This document shows, one piece after another, positions 1 through 8,068 of a stretch of DNA of 64,000 nt (position 1 is its first letter; every line of letters starts with the position of its first letter). The notes under the pieces were generated by a model. That model had not been told where the DNA came from and searched no databases. It saw only the letters and a program-made list of their open reading frames with translations. The DNA lies in NCBI GenBank assembly GCA_002307215.1, contig DBTU01000010.1, positions 21,487-85,486 on the forward strand, in the 5' to 3' direction. Source of the stretch: Lachnoclostridium sp. UBA1308 (GTDB lineage: Bacteria; Bacillota; Clostridia; Lachnospirales; Lachnospiraceae). A program made the translations under genes and the position numbers.

Positions 1-3
1 ACC

Positions 4-133
4 GGGAAAGAAATGTTTCCATATAGGAGCCGCTTTCGCTAAGTTGCATTACGTAATTCGTATGCAAATACTCCTATACGGAAATCATTTTTTCCCAGTC
101 CGGATATATTTTTTTTGAAGGCTGAACGTTAAC
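4..133. repeat. Dispersed palindromic element, copy 1 (cut by the window start)
   Basis: Positions 4-29 and 71-97 form a long near-perfect inverted repeat, and a second inverted repeat (TTGCAT..ATGCAA) sits inside the loop at 44-66. The right flank, 80-133, is about 85 percent identical to 44008-44059 (GGAAAYCATTTTTTCC, then GTCCGGATA, then GAAGGCTGAAC), which belongs to a complete hairpin element upstream of the PHP gene. In that copy the GAAGGCTGAAC arm pairs with a left arm; here the left arm would lie before base 1. The rest of 134-366 is AT-rich and carries only a 12-bp direct repeat, GAAGGTACAATA, at 291-302 and 326-337. The function is unknown; a bidirectional terminator or a REP-like element is possible. 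Confidence 0.6.
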
Positions 134-366
134 GTTATATACGGAAAAAGATAGATTTCCTCTTTACAAACCCTGTTAAGGGGAGTATTATTAAGAAAAC
201 AAACACAAATGCTGCAATATAACAAAAAATGTAGAACTAACATAGAATAATTAATTAATACACAATACATAATGTTGTTTAAGGAATAGAGAAGGTACAA
301 TACAAGAAATAATGCCAAAAATGGTGAAGGTACAATAAAAAATATGTGTAGGAATGGTGAGAAAGC

Positions 367-1530
367 ATGAAGAAGGAACTACTGACTAAATTCGAAGAAA
401 TATTCGGTACAGAAGGTAAATATCAAGTGTATTTTGCACCCGGCAGGGTAAATCTGATCGGAGAACATACGGATTACAACGGAGGCCATGTATTTCCTTG
501 TGCACTTACCATAGGTACCTACGCAGTAGCAAGAAAAAGAGAAGATAGCGTGTTACGCTTTTATTCGATGAATTTTGAAAACCTTGGCGTGATTGAGTCC
601 TCCGTGATTGATTTGGTAATGAAGAAGGAAGATGACTGGGCGAATTATCCTAAGGGAGTAATCTGGGCTTTACAGCAGAAGGGATATCGACTGGAAAGCG
701 GCTTGGATATTCTATACTTCGGTAATATTCCGAATGGAGCCGGACTATCCTCCTCCGCATCCATTGAGGTTTTGACAGGTTTTGTTCTTAAGGATTTCTT
801 CGGGCTGGATTTTGACTTAACGGAGTTAGCCTTGATTAGTCAGTTTGCAGAAAATAAGTTTATCGGTGTTAACTGTGGTATTATGGACCAGTTTGCAATT
901 GCCAGGGGTAGGAAAAACAATGCGATTTTCCTTGATACGGCAGATCTGTCGTATGATTATGCGCCACTTGAGCTTGGAGACGCCAAGATTGTTATCATGA
1001 ATACAAATAAAAGGCGAGGTCTTGGTGATTCAAAGTATAATGAAAGAAGAAGTGAATGTGATTCAGCGCTTGCAGATTTACAGAAGGTGGTTAATATTAA
1101 GGCACTGGGCGAACTTACGCAGGAGGAATTTGAGACTCATAAATCAGCCATCCAAAATCCGACTCATGTAAAACGTGCAATGCATGCCGTATATGAAAAC
1201 CAGAGAACCATAAGGGCTGTTGAGGCTTTGAAGAAGCAAGATTTAGCGTTATTCGGTAAACTGATGAACGCTTCCCATGAATCACTTCAATATGATTACG
1301 AGGTTACCGGAATTGAACTGGATACCATAGTGGCAGCAGCACGAAAGCAGGAGGGTGTCATCGGAGCCAGAATGACCGGAGCCGGCTTTGGCGGATGTGC
1401 AGTCAGCATCGTAGAGGAAGCGGGAATTGAGGCATTTATTGAAAAGGTTGGTAAGGAATATAAGGATCAGATTGGATATGAGGCGGCCTTTTATGTGGTT
1501 GAAACAGGTGACGGCCCTGTTGTTTTATGA
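367..1530 (+). CDS. galK: Galactokinase
   Basis: This enzyme phosphorylates alpha-D-galactose with ATP to galactose 1-phosphate, the first committed step of the Leloir pathway, in the cytoplasm. All three GHMP-kinase signatures are visible: the galactokinase motif GRVNLIGEHTDYN at residues 26-38, the ATP-binding loop GAGLSSSAS at 124-132, and the C-terminal MTGAGFGGC at 336-344. At 387 residues it has the usual bacterial length. galE follows 70 bp downstream on the same strand, so the two are likely coexpressed; the uridylyltransferase galT is not in the window. The start is the first ATG in a long open frame, behind a weak purine-rich ribosome binding site. Identification is firm. Confidence 0.96.
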   Translation: MKKELLTKFEEIFGTEGKYQVYFAPGRVNLIGEHTDYNGGHVFPCALTIGTYAVARKREDSVLRFYSMNFENLGVIESSVIDLVMKKEDDWANYPKGVIWALQQKGYRLESGLDILYFGNIPNGAGLSSSASIEVLTGFVLKDFFGLDFDLTELALISQFAENKFIGVNCGIMDQFAIARGRKNNAIFLDTADLSYDYAPLELGDAKIVIMNTNKRRGLGDSKYNERRSECDSALADLQKVVNIKALGELTQEEFETHKSAIQNPTHVKRAMHAVYENQRTIRAVEALKKQDLALFGKLMNASHESLQYDYEVTGIELDTIVAAARKQEGVIGARMTGAGFGGCAVSIVEEAGIEAFIEKVGKEYKDQIGYEAAFYVVETGDGPVVL

Positions 1531-1600
1531 TACCGGTCATTTAAGAATTTGCATTTACACTTATTGATTTTGCTTATAATATAGAAGGAGGGTAAGGATT

Positions 1601-2587
1601 ATGGCTATATTAGTATTAGGAGGTGCCGGTTATATCGGCTCCCACACAGTGTATGAATTGATTGAGAAGGGCGAAGATGTGGTTGTCGTGGATAACTTGG
1701 AGACAGGTTTTCTCGAGGCTCTACATCCGAGTGCACGCTTTTATCAAGGAGATATCCGTAACCGAGGCTTTCTCGACAGCGTGTTCGACAAGGAGAAAAT
1801 TGATGCGGTTATTCATTTTGCGGCAAATTCCCTGGTTGGGGAGAGCATGGTTAATCCACTGAAGTACTATGATAATAATGTAGGTGGCACAAAAGTATTG
1901 TTGGAAGCAATGGTAGCACATAAGATAAATAAAATTGTATTTTCCTCAACAGCCGCAACCTACGGCGAACCGGAGCGTGTGCCGATTCTTGAGACGGACA
2001 GAACCGTTCCGACCAATACTTATGGTGAGACAAAGTTATCGATGGAAAAGATGTTCTACTGGACAGAGAGAGCCCATGGTCTCAGATATGTATCCCTACG
2101 ATATTTCAATGCTTGCGGGGCACATAAAAGCGGAAAAATAGGAGAGGCACACAATCCGGAGTCGCACCTAATTCCAATTATCTTGCAGGTTCCGAATAAA
2201 CAGAGGGCTGCAGTTAAGATTTTTGGAGATGATTACGATACGAAGGACGGTACCTGTGTCAGAGATTATATCCACGTAACCGACTTGGCTCAGGCACATA
2301 TTCTGGCAGTAGATTATCTTATGAAGGGTAATCCCAGCAATATCTTTAATCTTGGCAATGGAATTGGATTTTCCGTTAAGGAGGTTATCGAAACGGCACG
2401 CAAAGTAACCGGGGATTCGATCAAGGCAGAACTGGCGCCCAGACGTGACGGTGATCCGGCTGTATTAATCGCTTCCAGTGAAAAAGCTCAATCCGTTCTT
2501 GGCTGGAAACCGGAGCATGCGGATCTAGAAGAAATAATTACATCTGCTTGGAACTGGCATAAAAATCATCCGGGCGGATATCGATAG
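1601..2587 (+). CDS. galE: UDP-glucose 4-epimerase
   Basis: GalE interconverts UDP-galactose and UDP-glucose with bound NAD, completing galactose entry into glycolysis and supplying UDP-galactose for cell-surface glycans. The Rossmann glycine motif GGAGYIGS is at residues 7-14, and the extended SDR catalytic residues are visible as S115-S116-T117 and Y141-x3-K145. The length of 328 residues is typical. A strong ribosome binding site (GAAGGAGGG) precedes the ATG. It lies behind galK in the same direction, and TATAAT at 1575-1580 may provide an extra promoter, although no well-spaced -35 box is seen. The gene is followed by an AT-rich tandem repeat rather than an obvious terminator. Confidence 0.96.
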   Translation: MAILVLGGAGYIGSHTVYELIEKGEDVVVVDNLETGFLEALHPSARFYQGDIRNRGFLDSVFDKEKIDAVIHFAANSLVGESMVNPLKYYDNNVGGTKVLLEAMVAHKINKIVFSSTAATYGEPERVPILETDRTVPTNTYGETKLSMEKMFYWTERAHGLRYVSLRYFNACGAHKSGKIGEAHNPESHLIPIILQVPNKQRAAVKIFGDDYDTKDGTCVRDYIHVTDLAQAHILAVDYLMKGNPSNIFNLGNGIGFSVKEVIETARKVTGDSIKAELAPRRDGDPAVLIASSEKAQSVLGWKPEHADLEEIITSAWNWHKNHPGGYR

Positions 2588-2606
2588 AAGAGACTTTGGG
2601 AAGATG

Positions 2607-2710
2607 AAAATAGACAAACAAAATTGTAAAATAGACAAACACAATATTAAAATAGACAAACATAATATCAAAATAGACAAACATAATATCAAAATAGACA
2701 AACAAAATCA
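2607..2710. repeat. 21-bp tandem repeat, five units
   Basis: Five consecutive copies of a 21-bp unit built on AAAATAGACAAACA start at 2607, 2628, 2649, 2670 and 2691. Units 3 and 4 are identical and the outer ones carry a few changes; degenerate pieces (ATAAACAAGCAAAC) continue to about 2745. The period equals two helical turns. There is no spacer sequence, so this is not a CRISPR array. It lies between galE and the promoter of the AlbA/GHKL protein, where it could be a protein-binding array or a slippage-prone repeat. Confidence 0.9.
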
Positions 2711-2750
2711 ATAAACAAGCAAACTAACAACATAAAATAAGCAAACAGCA

Positions 2751-2779
2751 TTGAAATAGTTTGTATATTATGGTAAAAT
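2751..2779 (+). promoter_or_regulatory. Sigma-A-type promoter for the AlbA/GHKL gene
   Basis: TTGAAA at 2751-2756 and TAAAAT at 2774-2779 are separated by 17 bp. The pair lies just after the tandem repeat array and 32 bp before the chosen ATG. Confidence 0.55.
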
Positions 2780-2810
2780 ACAGCATAGAATATACCAAGA
2801 GGTGGTTAAT

Positions 2811-4268
2811 ATGCTATCGGAAGAGTTGATAGAATTAGTAGAATTAGTTCAAAAGCAAAAGTCAGAGGCTCAGGTAATAGAGGTAAAAGCTGCTCATGTC
2901 GACTGTCCTAAGCGTTTATACGATACGTTGTCGAGCTTTTCAAATCAGGATATAGGCGGTATACTGATATTTGGACTAGATGAGCAGAAGGGTTTTGAAG
3001 CAGTTGGAGTATATAGTCTACAGGATTTACAAAAGAAAGTTACTGAACAGTGCAATCAGATGGAACCGGCAGTAAGAGCAGTATTTACATTTGCCGTATA
3101 TAAAGGGGTTGATGTATGTTCAGCAGAGATCCCAGCAGTAAATTTATCGGAAAGACCATGTTATTACAAAGGTTCAGGTAAGGTGAAAGGTTCTTATGTA
3201 AGGGTTGGAGAAGCAGACCATACCATGACGGATTATGAAATCTATAGCTATGAGGCATACCGAAAACATTTACATGACGATGAAAGACCCATTGATAGAG
3301 CTACATTTAAAATATTAGATGCAGGTAAAATAGATGAATATGTTCGGAATATGAAAAGTGAAAGACCCCAGTTTGCAAGGATGGAGACGGAGCAGATATA
3401 TGAGATGCTTAATATTACCAGAGATGGAGTTCCGACCTTGGCAGCTATCATGAACTTTTGCTTTTTTCCGCAAGGGATTTTTCCGCAATTGGGAATTACG
3501 GCTGTTGTGGTGCCCGGATATGAGATTGGCGAATTGGGTGAAGAGGATGTGCGTTTTACAGATAATAAGAGAATGGGTGGAACAATTGCAGAAATGGTTA
3601 ATGATGCAATCACCTTCTGTAAGAGAAATATGAGAGTGAAGACAATAGTCGATTCTTTTACCGGAAAAAGAAAAGATAAATCGGAATACCCGATTAATGC
3701 AATCAGAGAAGCGGTTTTAAATGCATTGATTCATCGTGACTATAGTGTCCATTCAGAGGGAACTCCGGTACAGATTGATTTTTTTAAAAATCGTATTGAG
3801 ATTCATAGTCCGGGAAATCTTTATGGAAGAATGACGGTTGAGCAATTGGGATATGCGAGACCTGACTTAAGAAATCCGGCATTAGCAACTATGACCGAGA
3901 GTATAACAGAAGCAGAAAACAGATATTCCGGAATCCCTACGATCAGACGTGAAATGAAAGAATTTGGGTTGCGGGAACCGGTATTTGAAAATCGAAGAAA
4001 TGAATTTATAGTAACATTGTATAACGGTGAGACGGAACAATTGATAACGGATGTCACGGATCAATATAAAGAGAACAACGGCAGTGATTTATTGGAATTT
4101 TGCAGAGAACCAAAGACCAGAGGAGAGATTTCAGCATTTTTAGGAGTAAAGACTCAGTATTATGTAATGGATAAATATATTAATCCATTATTGGTAACTA
4201 AGGCATTGGCAATGACCGTTCCAAATAAGCCTAAGAGTAAACTGCAAAAATATTATACGGTTTCGTAA
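2811..4268 (+). CDS. AlbA_2 / GHKL-ATPase-domain putative regulator (COG2865 type)
   Basis: The protein resembles bacterial Schlafen-AlbA_2 domain proteins, usually annotated as ATP-binding or transcriptional regulators. The N-terminal third carries the AlbA_2-like pattern, with VEVKAAH-type and GGILIFG segments. The middle segment (NAIREAVLNALIHRDYS) is the N-box of the divergent HATPase_c_4 domain. The last 80 residues look like a winged-helix module. The start is placed at ATG 2811, not at the upstream in-frame GTG 2802, because AAGAGGTGG sits directly before the ATG and would overlap the GTG. The gene stands alone behind its own promoter. Its target is not known. Related proteins occur both as stress regulators and near mobile elements. 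Confidence 0.75.
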   Translation: MLSEELIELVELVQKQKSEAQVIEVKAAHVDCPKRLYDTLSSFSNQDIGGILIFGLDEQKGFEAVGVYSLQDLQKKVTEQCNQMEPAVRAVFTFAVYKGVDVCSAEIPAVNLSERPCYYKGSGKVKGSYVRVGEADHTMTDYEIYSYEAYRKHLHDDERPIDRATFKILDAGKIDEYVRNMKSERPQFARMETEQIYEMLNITRDGVPTLAAIMNFCFFPQGIFPQLGITAVVVPGYEIGELGEEDVRFTDNKRMGGTIAEMVNDAITFCKRNMRVKTIVDSFTGKRKDKSEYPINAIREAVLNALIHRDYSVHSEGTPVQIDFFKNRIEIHSPGNLYGRMTVEQLGYARPDLRNPALATMTESITEAENRYSGIPTIRREMKEFGLREPVFENRRNEFIVTLYNGETEQLITDVTDQYKENNGSDLLEFCREPKTRGEISAFLGVKTQYYVMDKYINPLLVTKALAMTVPNKPKSKLQKYYTVS

Positions 4269-4309
4269 GATGCAATGGTTTATATTAATGTATCTCATAA
4301 GCATGAAAT

Positions 4310-4351
4310 GAACCCATTCGGCTAGACACAAAAATCTAACCGGAGGGGTTC
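4310..4351. terminator. Hairpin terminator between convergent genes
   Basis: A 17-bp imperfect stem (4310-4326 with 4335-4351) closes an 8-nt A-rich loop and is followed by a short T-containing run. It lies between the AlbA/GHKL gene and the convergent membrane-protein gene, so it may serve both. Confidence 0.55.
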
Positions 4352-4373
4352 ACTTTATTCTCACAGGGCTTCG

Positions 4374-4652
4374 TTAATGAAGCTCTCGCTCCGCATCCAG
4401 GCGCCTGTTACGAAAATACATGCAGAGGTCTATGAATACCATTATAAAATTTATAATGTAAAAGACTACGACATAGGTAACATCATTTCCGACAAATTTA
4501 GCGATAACACCGAATATGTAACCGATCAAAATAAAAATAAGAAAAATAAGACTTTTTCCTTTTGCGGTACGGGATGTGTAAGATTTCAGGATAGAAGTCG
4601 GCCAGGATATACCAAAGCTGACTAACATGATTGTTTCAAAAATGTGTGCCAT
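4374..4652 (-). CDS. Small membrane protein, PQ-loop-like
   Basis: This 92-residue protein has three hydrophobic segments and a conserved-looking opening (SWPTS, then SRTAKGKS) found in a widespread family of small Firmicute membrane proteins that resemble half-transporters of the PQ-loop/SemiSWEET type. No substrate is known. The start at 4652 is chosen because GGCGGAGG lies at the right distance upstream; the longer frame to 4682 would place the ribosome binding site inside the gene. The leader holds a perfect 16-bp palindrome and a well-spaced promoter. It is transcribed divergently from the shikimate kinase-like gene. Confidence 0.75.
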   Translation of the reverse strand: MAHIFETIMLVSFGISWPTSILKSYTSRTAKGKSLIFLIFILIGYIFGVIAKFVGNDVTYVVVFYIINFIMVFIDLCMYFRNRRLDAERELH

Positions 4653-4665
4653 TAAAGCCTCCGCC

Positions 4666-4681
4666 TGCGCAAGCTTGCGCA
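4666..4681. repeat. Perfect 16-bp palindrome in the leader of the membrane-protein gene
   Basis: TGCGCAAGCTTGCGCA reads the same on both strands. It lies immediately upstream of the GGCGGAGG ribosome binding site (minus strand) and downstream of the predicted promoter. It could be an operator or an RNA hairpin that masks translation. Confidence 0.6.
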
Positions 4682-4705
4682 ATCATAAGTTGATTTTTGT
4701 GTTTC

Positions 4706-4734
4706 ATTGTATCACAACAATAGGGTAGATACAA
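4706..4734 (-). promoter_or_regulatory. Promoter for the small membrane protein
   Basis: On the minus strand, TTGTAT (4734-4729) and TACAAT (4711-4706) are spaced by exactly 17 bp, 54 nt before the start codon. Confidence 0.55.
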
Positions 4735-4779
4735 TTGACATATTCATTCGAAAATAATTTTAATGTTGAAATGATTTAG

Positions 4780-4807
4780 TTGAATTTGATAGAATTTCAA
4801 TTATACT
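4780..4807 (+). promoter_or_regulatory. Promoter for the shikimate kinase-like gene
   Basis: TTGAAT at 4780-4785 and TATACT at 4802-4807 are separated by 16 bp, 37 bp before the ATG. Confidence 0.45.
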
Positions 4808-4844
4808 ATTAGAAAGATGAATTTCGGAAAGGGATGATCTGCGA

Positions 4845-5348
4845 ATGAAGAATATTATATTGATAGGAATGCCGGGTGCAGGAAAAAGTACAATCGGAGT
4901 AATCCTGGCGAAGGTTTTGGGATATAATTTTATAGATTCGGATTTACTGATACAGGAACAGGAAAAATGCTTATTAAAGGACATCATTGAGCGAGATGGA
5001 CTGGAAGGGCTGATTGCCATCGAAGAGCAGGTTAATGCAGATATTTGCACGGACAAGACGGTAATTGCAACCGGAGGCAGCGTCATCTATGGATCGAAAG
5101 CAATGGAACACTTAGGACAAATCGGTGTCGTAGTCTATATCCGCTTAAGTCTTGATACAATCGTAAGTCGCCTCGACAATATCGGCCAGAGGGGTGTGGT
5201 TTTACGGGAAGAGCAGACCTTGCAATCCTTATACGAGGAGCGCTGTCCGCTATATGAGAAATATGCTCAAATCATTGTTGACGGTGAAGGTCTTGATATG
5301 GAAGAGTTGATGGAGAAGATTGCACAGATGATCACAGATGATAAATGA
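4845..5348 (+). CDS. Shikimate kinase-like P-loop kinase
   Basis: The 167-residue protein has the size and fold signals of shikimate kinase: Walker A GMPGAGKST at 8-16, the DSD motif at 31-33 and the C-terminal R-x-PLY segment. The family phosphorylates shikimate in aromatic amino acid synthesis. Two substrate-site signatures are altered. The usual F-R-x-x-E segment reads L56-I57-A-I-E60, so the shikimate-binding arginine is absent, and the usual GGG loop is G77-G78-S79. No other aro gene is near. It may be a paralogue with another substrate rather than the housekeeping AroK. The start has a modest ribosome binding site (AAAGGGATG). The stop codon overlaps the end of a MITE-like element. Confidence 0.7.
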   Translation: MKNIILIGMPGAGKSTIGVILAKVLGYNFIDSDLLIQEQEKCLLKDIIERDGLEGLIAIEEQVNADICTDKTVIATGGSVIYGSKAMEHLGQIGVVVYIRLSLDTIVSRLDNIGQRGVVLREEQTLQSLYEERCPLYEKYAQIIVDGEGLDMEELMEKIAQMITDDK

Positions 5349-5540
5349 TTCAAATGTCGAAAGTCGCTTTTAAGATATGTCATGTATATCGTTGTATCTA
5401 TATTCATTTGGTTGCCTTTCCTTCCTGGGCATATTCTTATTTGAGCCTCAAAACATAGTGATAATGTAGCAAAAGTAGGCGCCGTTTCACCTGAGTCTCA
5501 AAACGAATATGGACAGCCGTCGTCAGCCGGTCTGCCCGCA
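5345..5540 (-). mobile_element. MITE-like element, truncated inverted copy
   Basis: This stretch is about 85 percent identical to the reverse complement of 8137-8331. It starts with the same terminal sequence (ATGATTCAAA) and ends abruptly at TCTGCCCGCA, so about 65 bp and the second terminal repeat are missing. The element starts inside the last codons of the kinase gene, so the present stop may be supplied by the insertion. It has no coding capacity. The remaining gap up to 5618 is AT-rich with nothing recognisable. Confidence 0.8.
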
Positions 5541-5618
5541 TTACTCGAATTATTAATTATAAATTTTTGTAACGAATCTCATTTTTAGTAGTCTTATTTA
5601 TGAAAGCGAGGTGAGAAC

Positions 5619-6095
5619 GTGACGGATTTCAACTTCTTATACATCCAATATTTCGAGGATGTGTATAAGTTTGTATTTTCTTTATGCAGAAATGAACATA
5701 TTGCTGAGGATATAACGCAGGAGACCTTTTTCAAGGCGCTAAAAAGTATTGATGGTTTCAACGGTAAATGTAAACTGAGAGTTTGGCTTTGCCAAATTGC
5801 AAAAAATACTTACTTCTCGCTTTATCAAAAAGGAAAAATTTTTTCTGATAGTCATCAAATCGAAGAGAAACCAAGAACAGAAGATTTTGAGCAAAAGCTA
5901 ATAAACAGTGAATCTGCTTTTGAGATACATAAACTACTTCATATATTAGAAGAGCCCTATAAAGAAGTGTTTAGTCTGAGAATCTTTGGAGAACTGTCAT
6001 TTGCGCAAATCGGAGAACTTTTTGAGAAAACGGAGAGCTGGGCAAGAGTCACATATCACCGTGCAAAAATAAAACTCAAGGGGGATTTGTTATGA
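5619..6095 (+). CDS. ECF-type RNA polymerase sigma factor
   Basis: This 158-residue protein has the two-domain layout of extracytoplasmic-function sigma factors. Region 2 (about residues 5-65, with EDITQETFFKAL) melts and reads the -10 element. Region 4 (about 105-155, with a helix-turn-helix around SFAQIGELF) reads the -35. It starts with GTG behind GCGAGGTGAG. The next gene overlaps it by 4 bp and encodes a zinc-finger anti-sigma factor, so the pair is translationally coupled and forms one signalling unit. The inducing signal and regulon are not visible. Confidence 0.9.
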   Translation: MTDFNFLYIQYFEDVYKFVFSLCRNEHIAEDITQETFFKALKSIDGFNGKCKLRVWLCQIAKNTYFSLYQKGKIFSDSHQIEEKPRTEDFEQKLINSESAFEIHKLLHILEEPYKEVFSLRIFGELSFAQIGELFEKTESWARVTYHRAKIKLKGDLL

Positions 6096-6778
6096 AGATT
6101 TCATGCGAAATTATTAAAGACCTGTTGCCGCTGTATCATGACGATGTTTGCAGTAAAGAGAGTCGTGCTCTGGTAGAAGAACATCTTGCCGATTGTATCA
6201 CTTGTAAGAATGAGCTAAGCAAATTCAGTAAGGAATTTGAATGCCCAAATTTGAAAACAGATGAAGCAATGCCGATTCGAGCAATATCAAATATATGGAA
6301 AAGGGGTAAAATGAGGGCCTTTTTGAAAGGCACTATCATTACATTAATTATCAGTGCGTTGTTGTTTGTGGGCTTTTTAGGGTTAACGCAATGGAGAATA
6401 ATTCCGGTTCCTTCTGAACTGATTGAGGTTTCAAATGTTTGTCAACTGTCAGACGGGCGAATTGTTTATCATCTCAATGTAGCAGATGACCGTGACTTGC
6501 ATTACATTAAATATACAGTAGACAATGGGATTTTTTATCAAACACCTTATCGTGCTGTCTTTGAAAGCAAACGCACTATGGAGAATGGGTTATATAATAA
6601 TTACTATCCTATTGATGTATCAAAAGACACTGCATTTCAACAAACATACAAGGATGGGTTTGAGATTACGGAAGTTTATATAGGTCCAAAGAACAATGGT
6701 ATTTTAATCTGGAAAAAAGGTATGGAGTTACCACCTGCAAGCGAAGAATTGGAAGAAATATTTGTGCAAAACAAATAA
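6092..6778 (+). CDS. Anti-sigma factor with zinc-finger (zf-HC2) domain
   Basis: The N-terminus carries the anti-sigma zinc motif H31-x3-C35-x2-C38 that holds the cognate sigma factor in the cytoplasm. One membrane segment follows at about residues 79-99, then a roughly 125-residue outer domain of unknown fold that may sense the signal. The ATG overlaps the sigma factor stop by 4 bp. The domain order is that of membrane-anchored anti-sigma factors of the RsiW/RsgI-like group, but the outer domain is not recognised. Downstream comes a decayed gene rather than further operon members. Confidence 0.85.
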   Translation: MKISCEIIKDLLPLYHDDVCSKESRALVEEHLADCITCKNELSKFSKEFECPNLKTDEAMPIRAISNIWKRGKMRAFLKGTIITLIISALLFVGFLGLTQWRIIPVPSELIEVSNVCQLSDGRIVYHLNVADDRDLHYIKYTVDNGIFYQTPYRAVFESKRTMENGLYNNYYPIDVSKDTAFQQTYKDGFEITEVYIGPKNNGILIWKKGMELPPASEELEEIFVQNK

Positions 6779-6800
6779 GATGATTTCATTACGAGGATAA

Positions 6801-7163
6801 TCTTTAAAAGACTTTAATAATCCTTGCCCACAAGATAATTCTGAGCCATATGGTTATGAGTTTTGGGTTACTATTCCGGATGACATGGATATACCTGAGC
6901 CACTTGCGAAAAAAAGTTTTGCAGGCGGGTTATATGCTGCTCACTGTATTAAAATGGGAGATTTTCAAGAATGGGAAACGTTTTATAAATGTGTGTGTAG
7001 TAATGATAAATATGAGATTGACCACAGAGAGCCTTTCGGTATGGGCGGTTCTTTGGAAGAACATCTGAATACCTTTACATATTTTCAAACAAATAAGGAT
7101 AAGGCAATGTTTGAACAGTTGGATTTACTGATTCCTATACGGTTGAAACTTGATGCTGAGTAA
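6801..7163 (+). pseudogene. 5'-truncated GyrI-like / AraC effector-binding domain
   Basis: The frame opens after a stop at 6798-6800 and reads without a plausible start through PYGYEFWVTIPDDMDIPEPL, FAGGLYAAH and FGMGGSLEEHL to the stop at 7161-7163. This pattern matches the C-terminal half of the effector-binding (GyrI-like) domain found at the end of AraC-family and MerR-family drug-sensing regulators. The DNA-binding domain and the first half of the ligand domain are missing. An internal ATG at 6885 would give 92 residues but has no ribosome binding site. It is best read as a remnant inside the MITE-bounded segment. Confidence 0.65.
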
Positions 7164-7228
7164 ATTTATTATGATCGATGTATGTAGTTTGATATTTGCA
7201 ATGTAACAGAGTAACAAAGCATATACGA

Positions 7229-7266
7229 AAAAGCAGACTGGATAATATTGTCGGTCTGTTTTTTGT
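7229..7266 (+). terminator. Intrinsic terminator
   Basis: CAGACTG (7234-7240) pairs with CGGTCTG (7252-7258), with one G-U pair; A residues lie upstream and a run of T residues follows directly. It ends the sigma/anti-sigma transcript. Confidence 0.7.
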
Positions 7267-7322
7267 TGATTTCTATCTCTCCAATATTTTCTCACAAATT
7301 TTCAAGGTATCCGCAAATCTTA

Positions 7323-7351
7323 TTGTTGTAAAATAAGATTTAAGATATAAT
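7323..7351 (+). promoter_or_regulatory. Promoter for thpR
   Basis: TTGTTG at 7323-7328 and TATAAT at 7346-7351 are spaced by 17 bp, 55 bp before the start codon. Confidence 0.55.
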
Positions 7352-7406
7352 CGCATTATATGATTCGTGAGCCTTAATAGCTACTTAGAATTGGAGGTCT
7401 GCCAAG

Positions 7407-7958
7407 ATGAGATTATTTACCGCAATTTTATTTGATGAAAATACTAAGGATACGATATATCATACTGTGGAAAGACTTCATGAATCCGCCGTTGGAACCT
7501 TTGCGGAGAGGGACAACCTGCATCTTACCGTTAATTTTATCGGCGAGACGGACCGTGTGCGAGAGGTCGAGCAGGTAATAGAAAAGGCTGTGGATAAGGC
7601 TAAGGCGTTACAGTTTATGCTTTCCATACAGGGGGTCGGAAGGTTTAAGAGGGATGAGGGAGATATCTGTTGGGTTGGAATTGAGCAAGAGAATACGCTT
7701 TGGAGACTACAAAGAGAATTGGCCAATGAACTTAAGGAGGCAGGTTTTAATAATATTGAGGACAGGGAATATAAACCGCATCTGACGTTGGGACGTAAAG
7801 TCATCCTAAAGGCAGGTTTTTGCCTGAAAGAATTGGAATCAGAAGTTGCCCCGATGCAGATGAAAGTAGAGAAAATAAGTCTGATGAAGTCGGAGCGGAT
7901 ACATGGCAAGCTTGTTTATAATGAGATCTATCATGTGAACCTGAAAGAGTCATCATAA
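7407..7958 (+). CDS. thpR: RNA 2',3'-cyclic phosphodiesterase (LigT / 2H family)
   Basis: The protein belongs to the 2H phosphoesterase superfamily, which opens 2',3'-cyclic phosphates on RNA ends and was first named 2'-5' RNA ligase. Both catalytic tetrapeptides of the H-x-T-x type are present: H39-L-T41 and H125-L-T127. The length of 183 residues is normal. The ATG follows GGAGG at an 11-nt distance. It is a single gene between its own promoter and the complete MITE-like element. The physiological role in bacteria of this type is not settled. Confidence 0.88.
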   Translation: MRLFTAILFDENTKDTIYHTVERLHESAVGTFAERDNLHLTVNFIGETDRVREVEQVIEKAVDKAKALQFMLSIQGVGRFKRDEGDICWVGIEQENTLWRLQRELANELKEAGFNNIEDREYKPHLTLGRKVILKAGFCLKELESEVAPMQMKVEKISLMKSERIHGKLVYNEIYHVNLKESS

Positions 7959-8068
7959 ATATATATTTTATCAATAGTATAGTAACATAGGATGTAACGA
8001 ACTTGGAGAGGCGCATAGTGAAGATGCTGAAAAAGTCTCTTTCATAGACTTGGTATGAATAAAGGCGT

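Noticed and set aside
2607..2710. CRISPR array
   Set aside because: The 21-bp units follow each other without spacers and no cas gene is near; it is a plain tandem repeat.
4377..4625. 82-residue plus-strand frame
   Set aside because: It is antisense to the small membrane protein, which has a better ribosome binding site and clear membrane segments.
7478..7909. 143-residue minus-strand frame
   Set aside because: It is antisense to thpR, which has both catalytic motifs.
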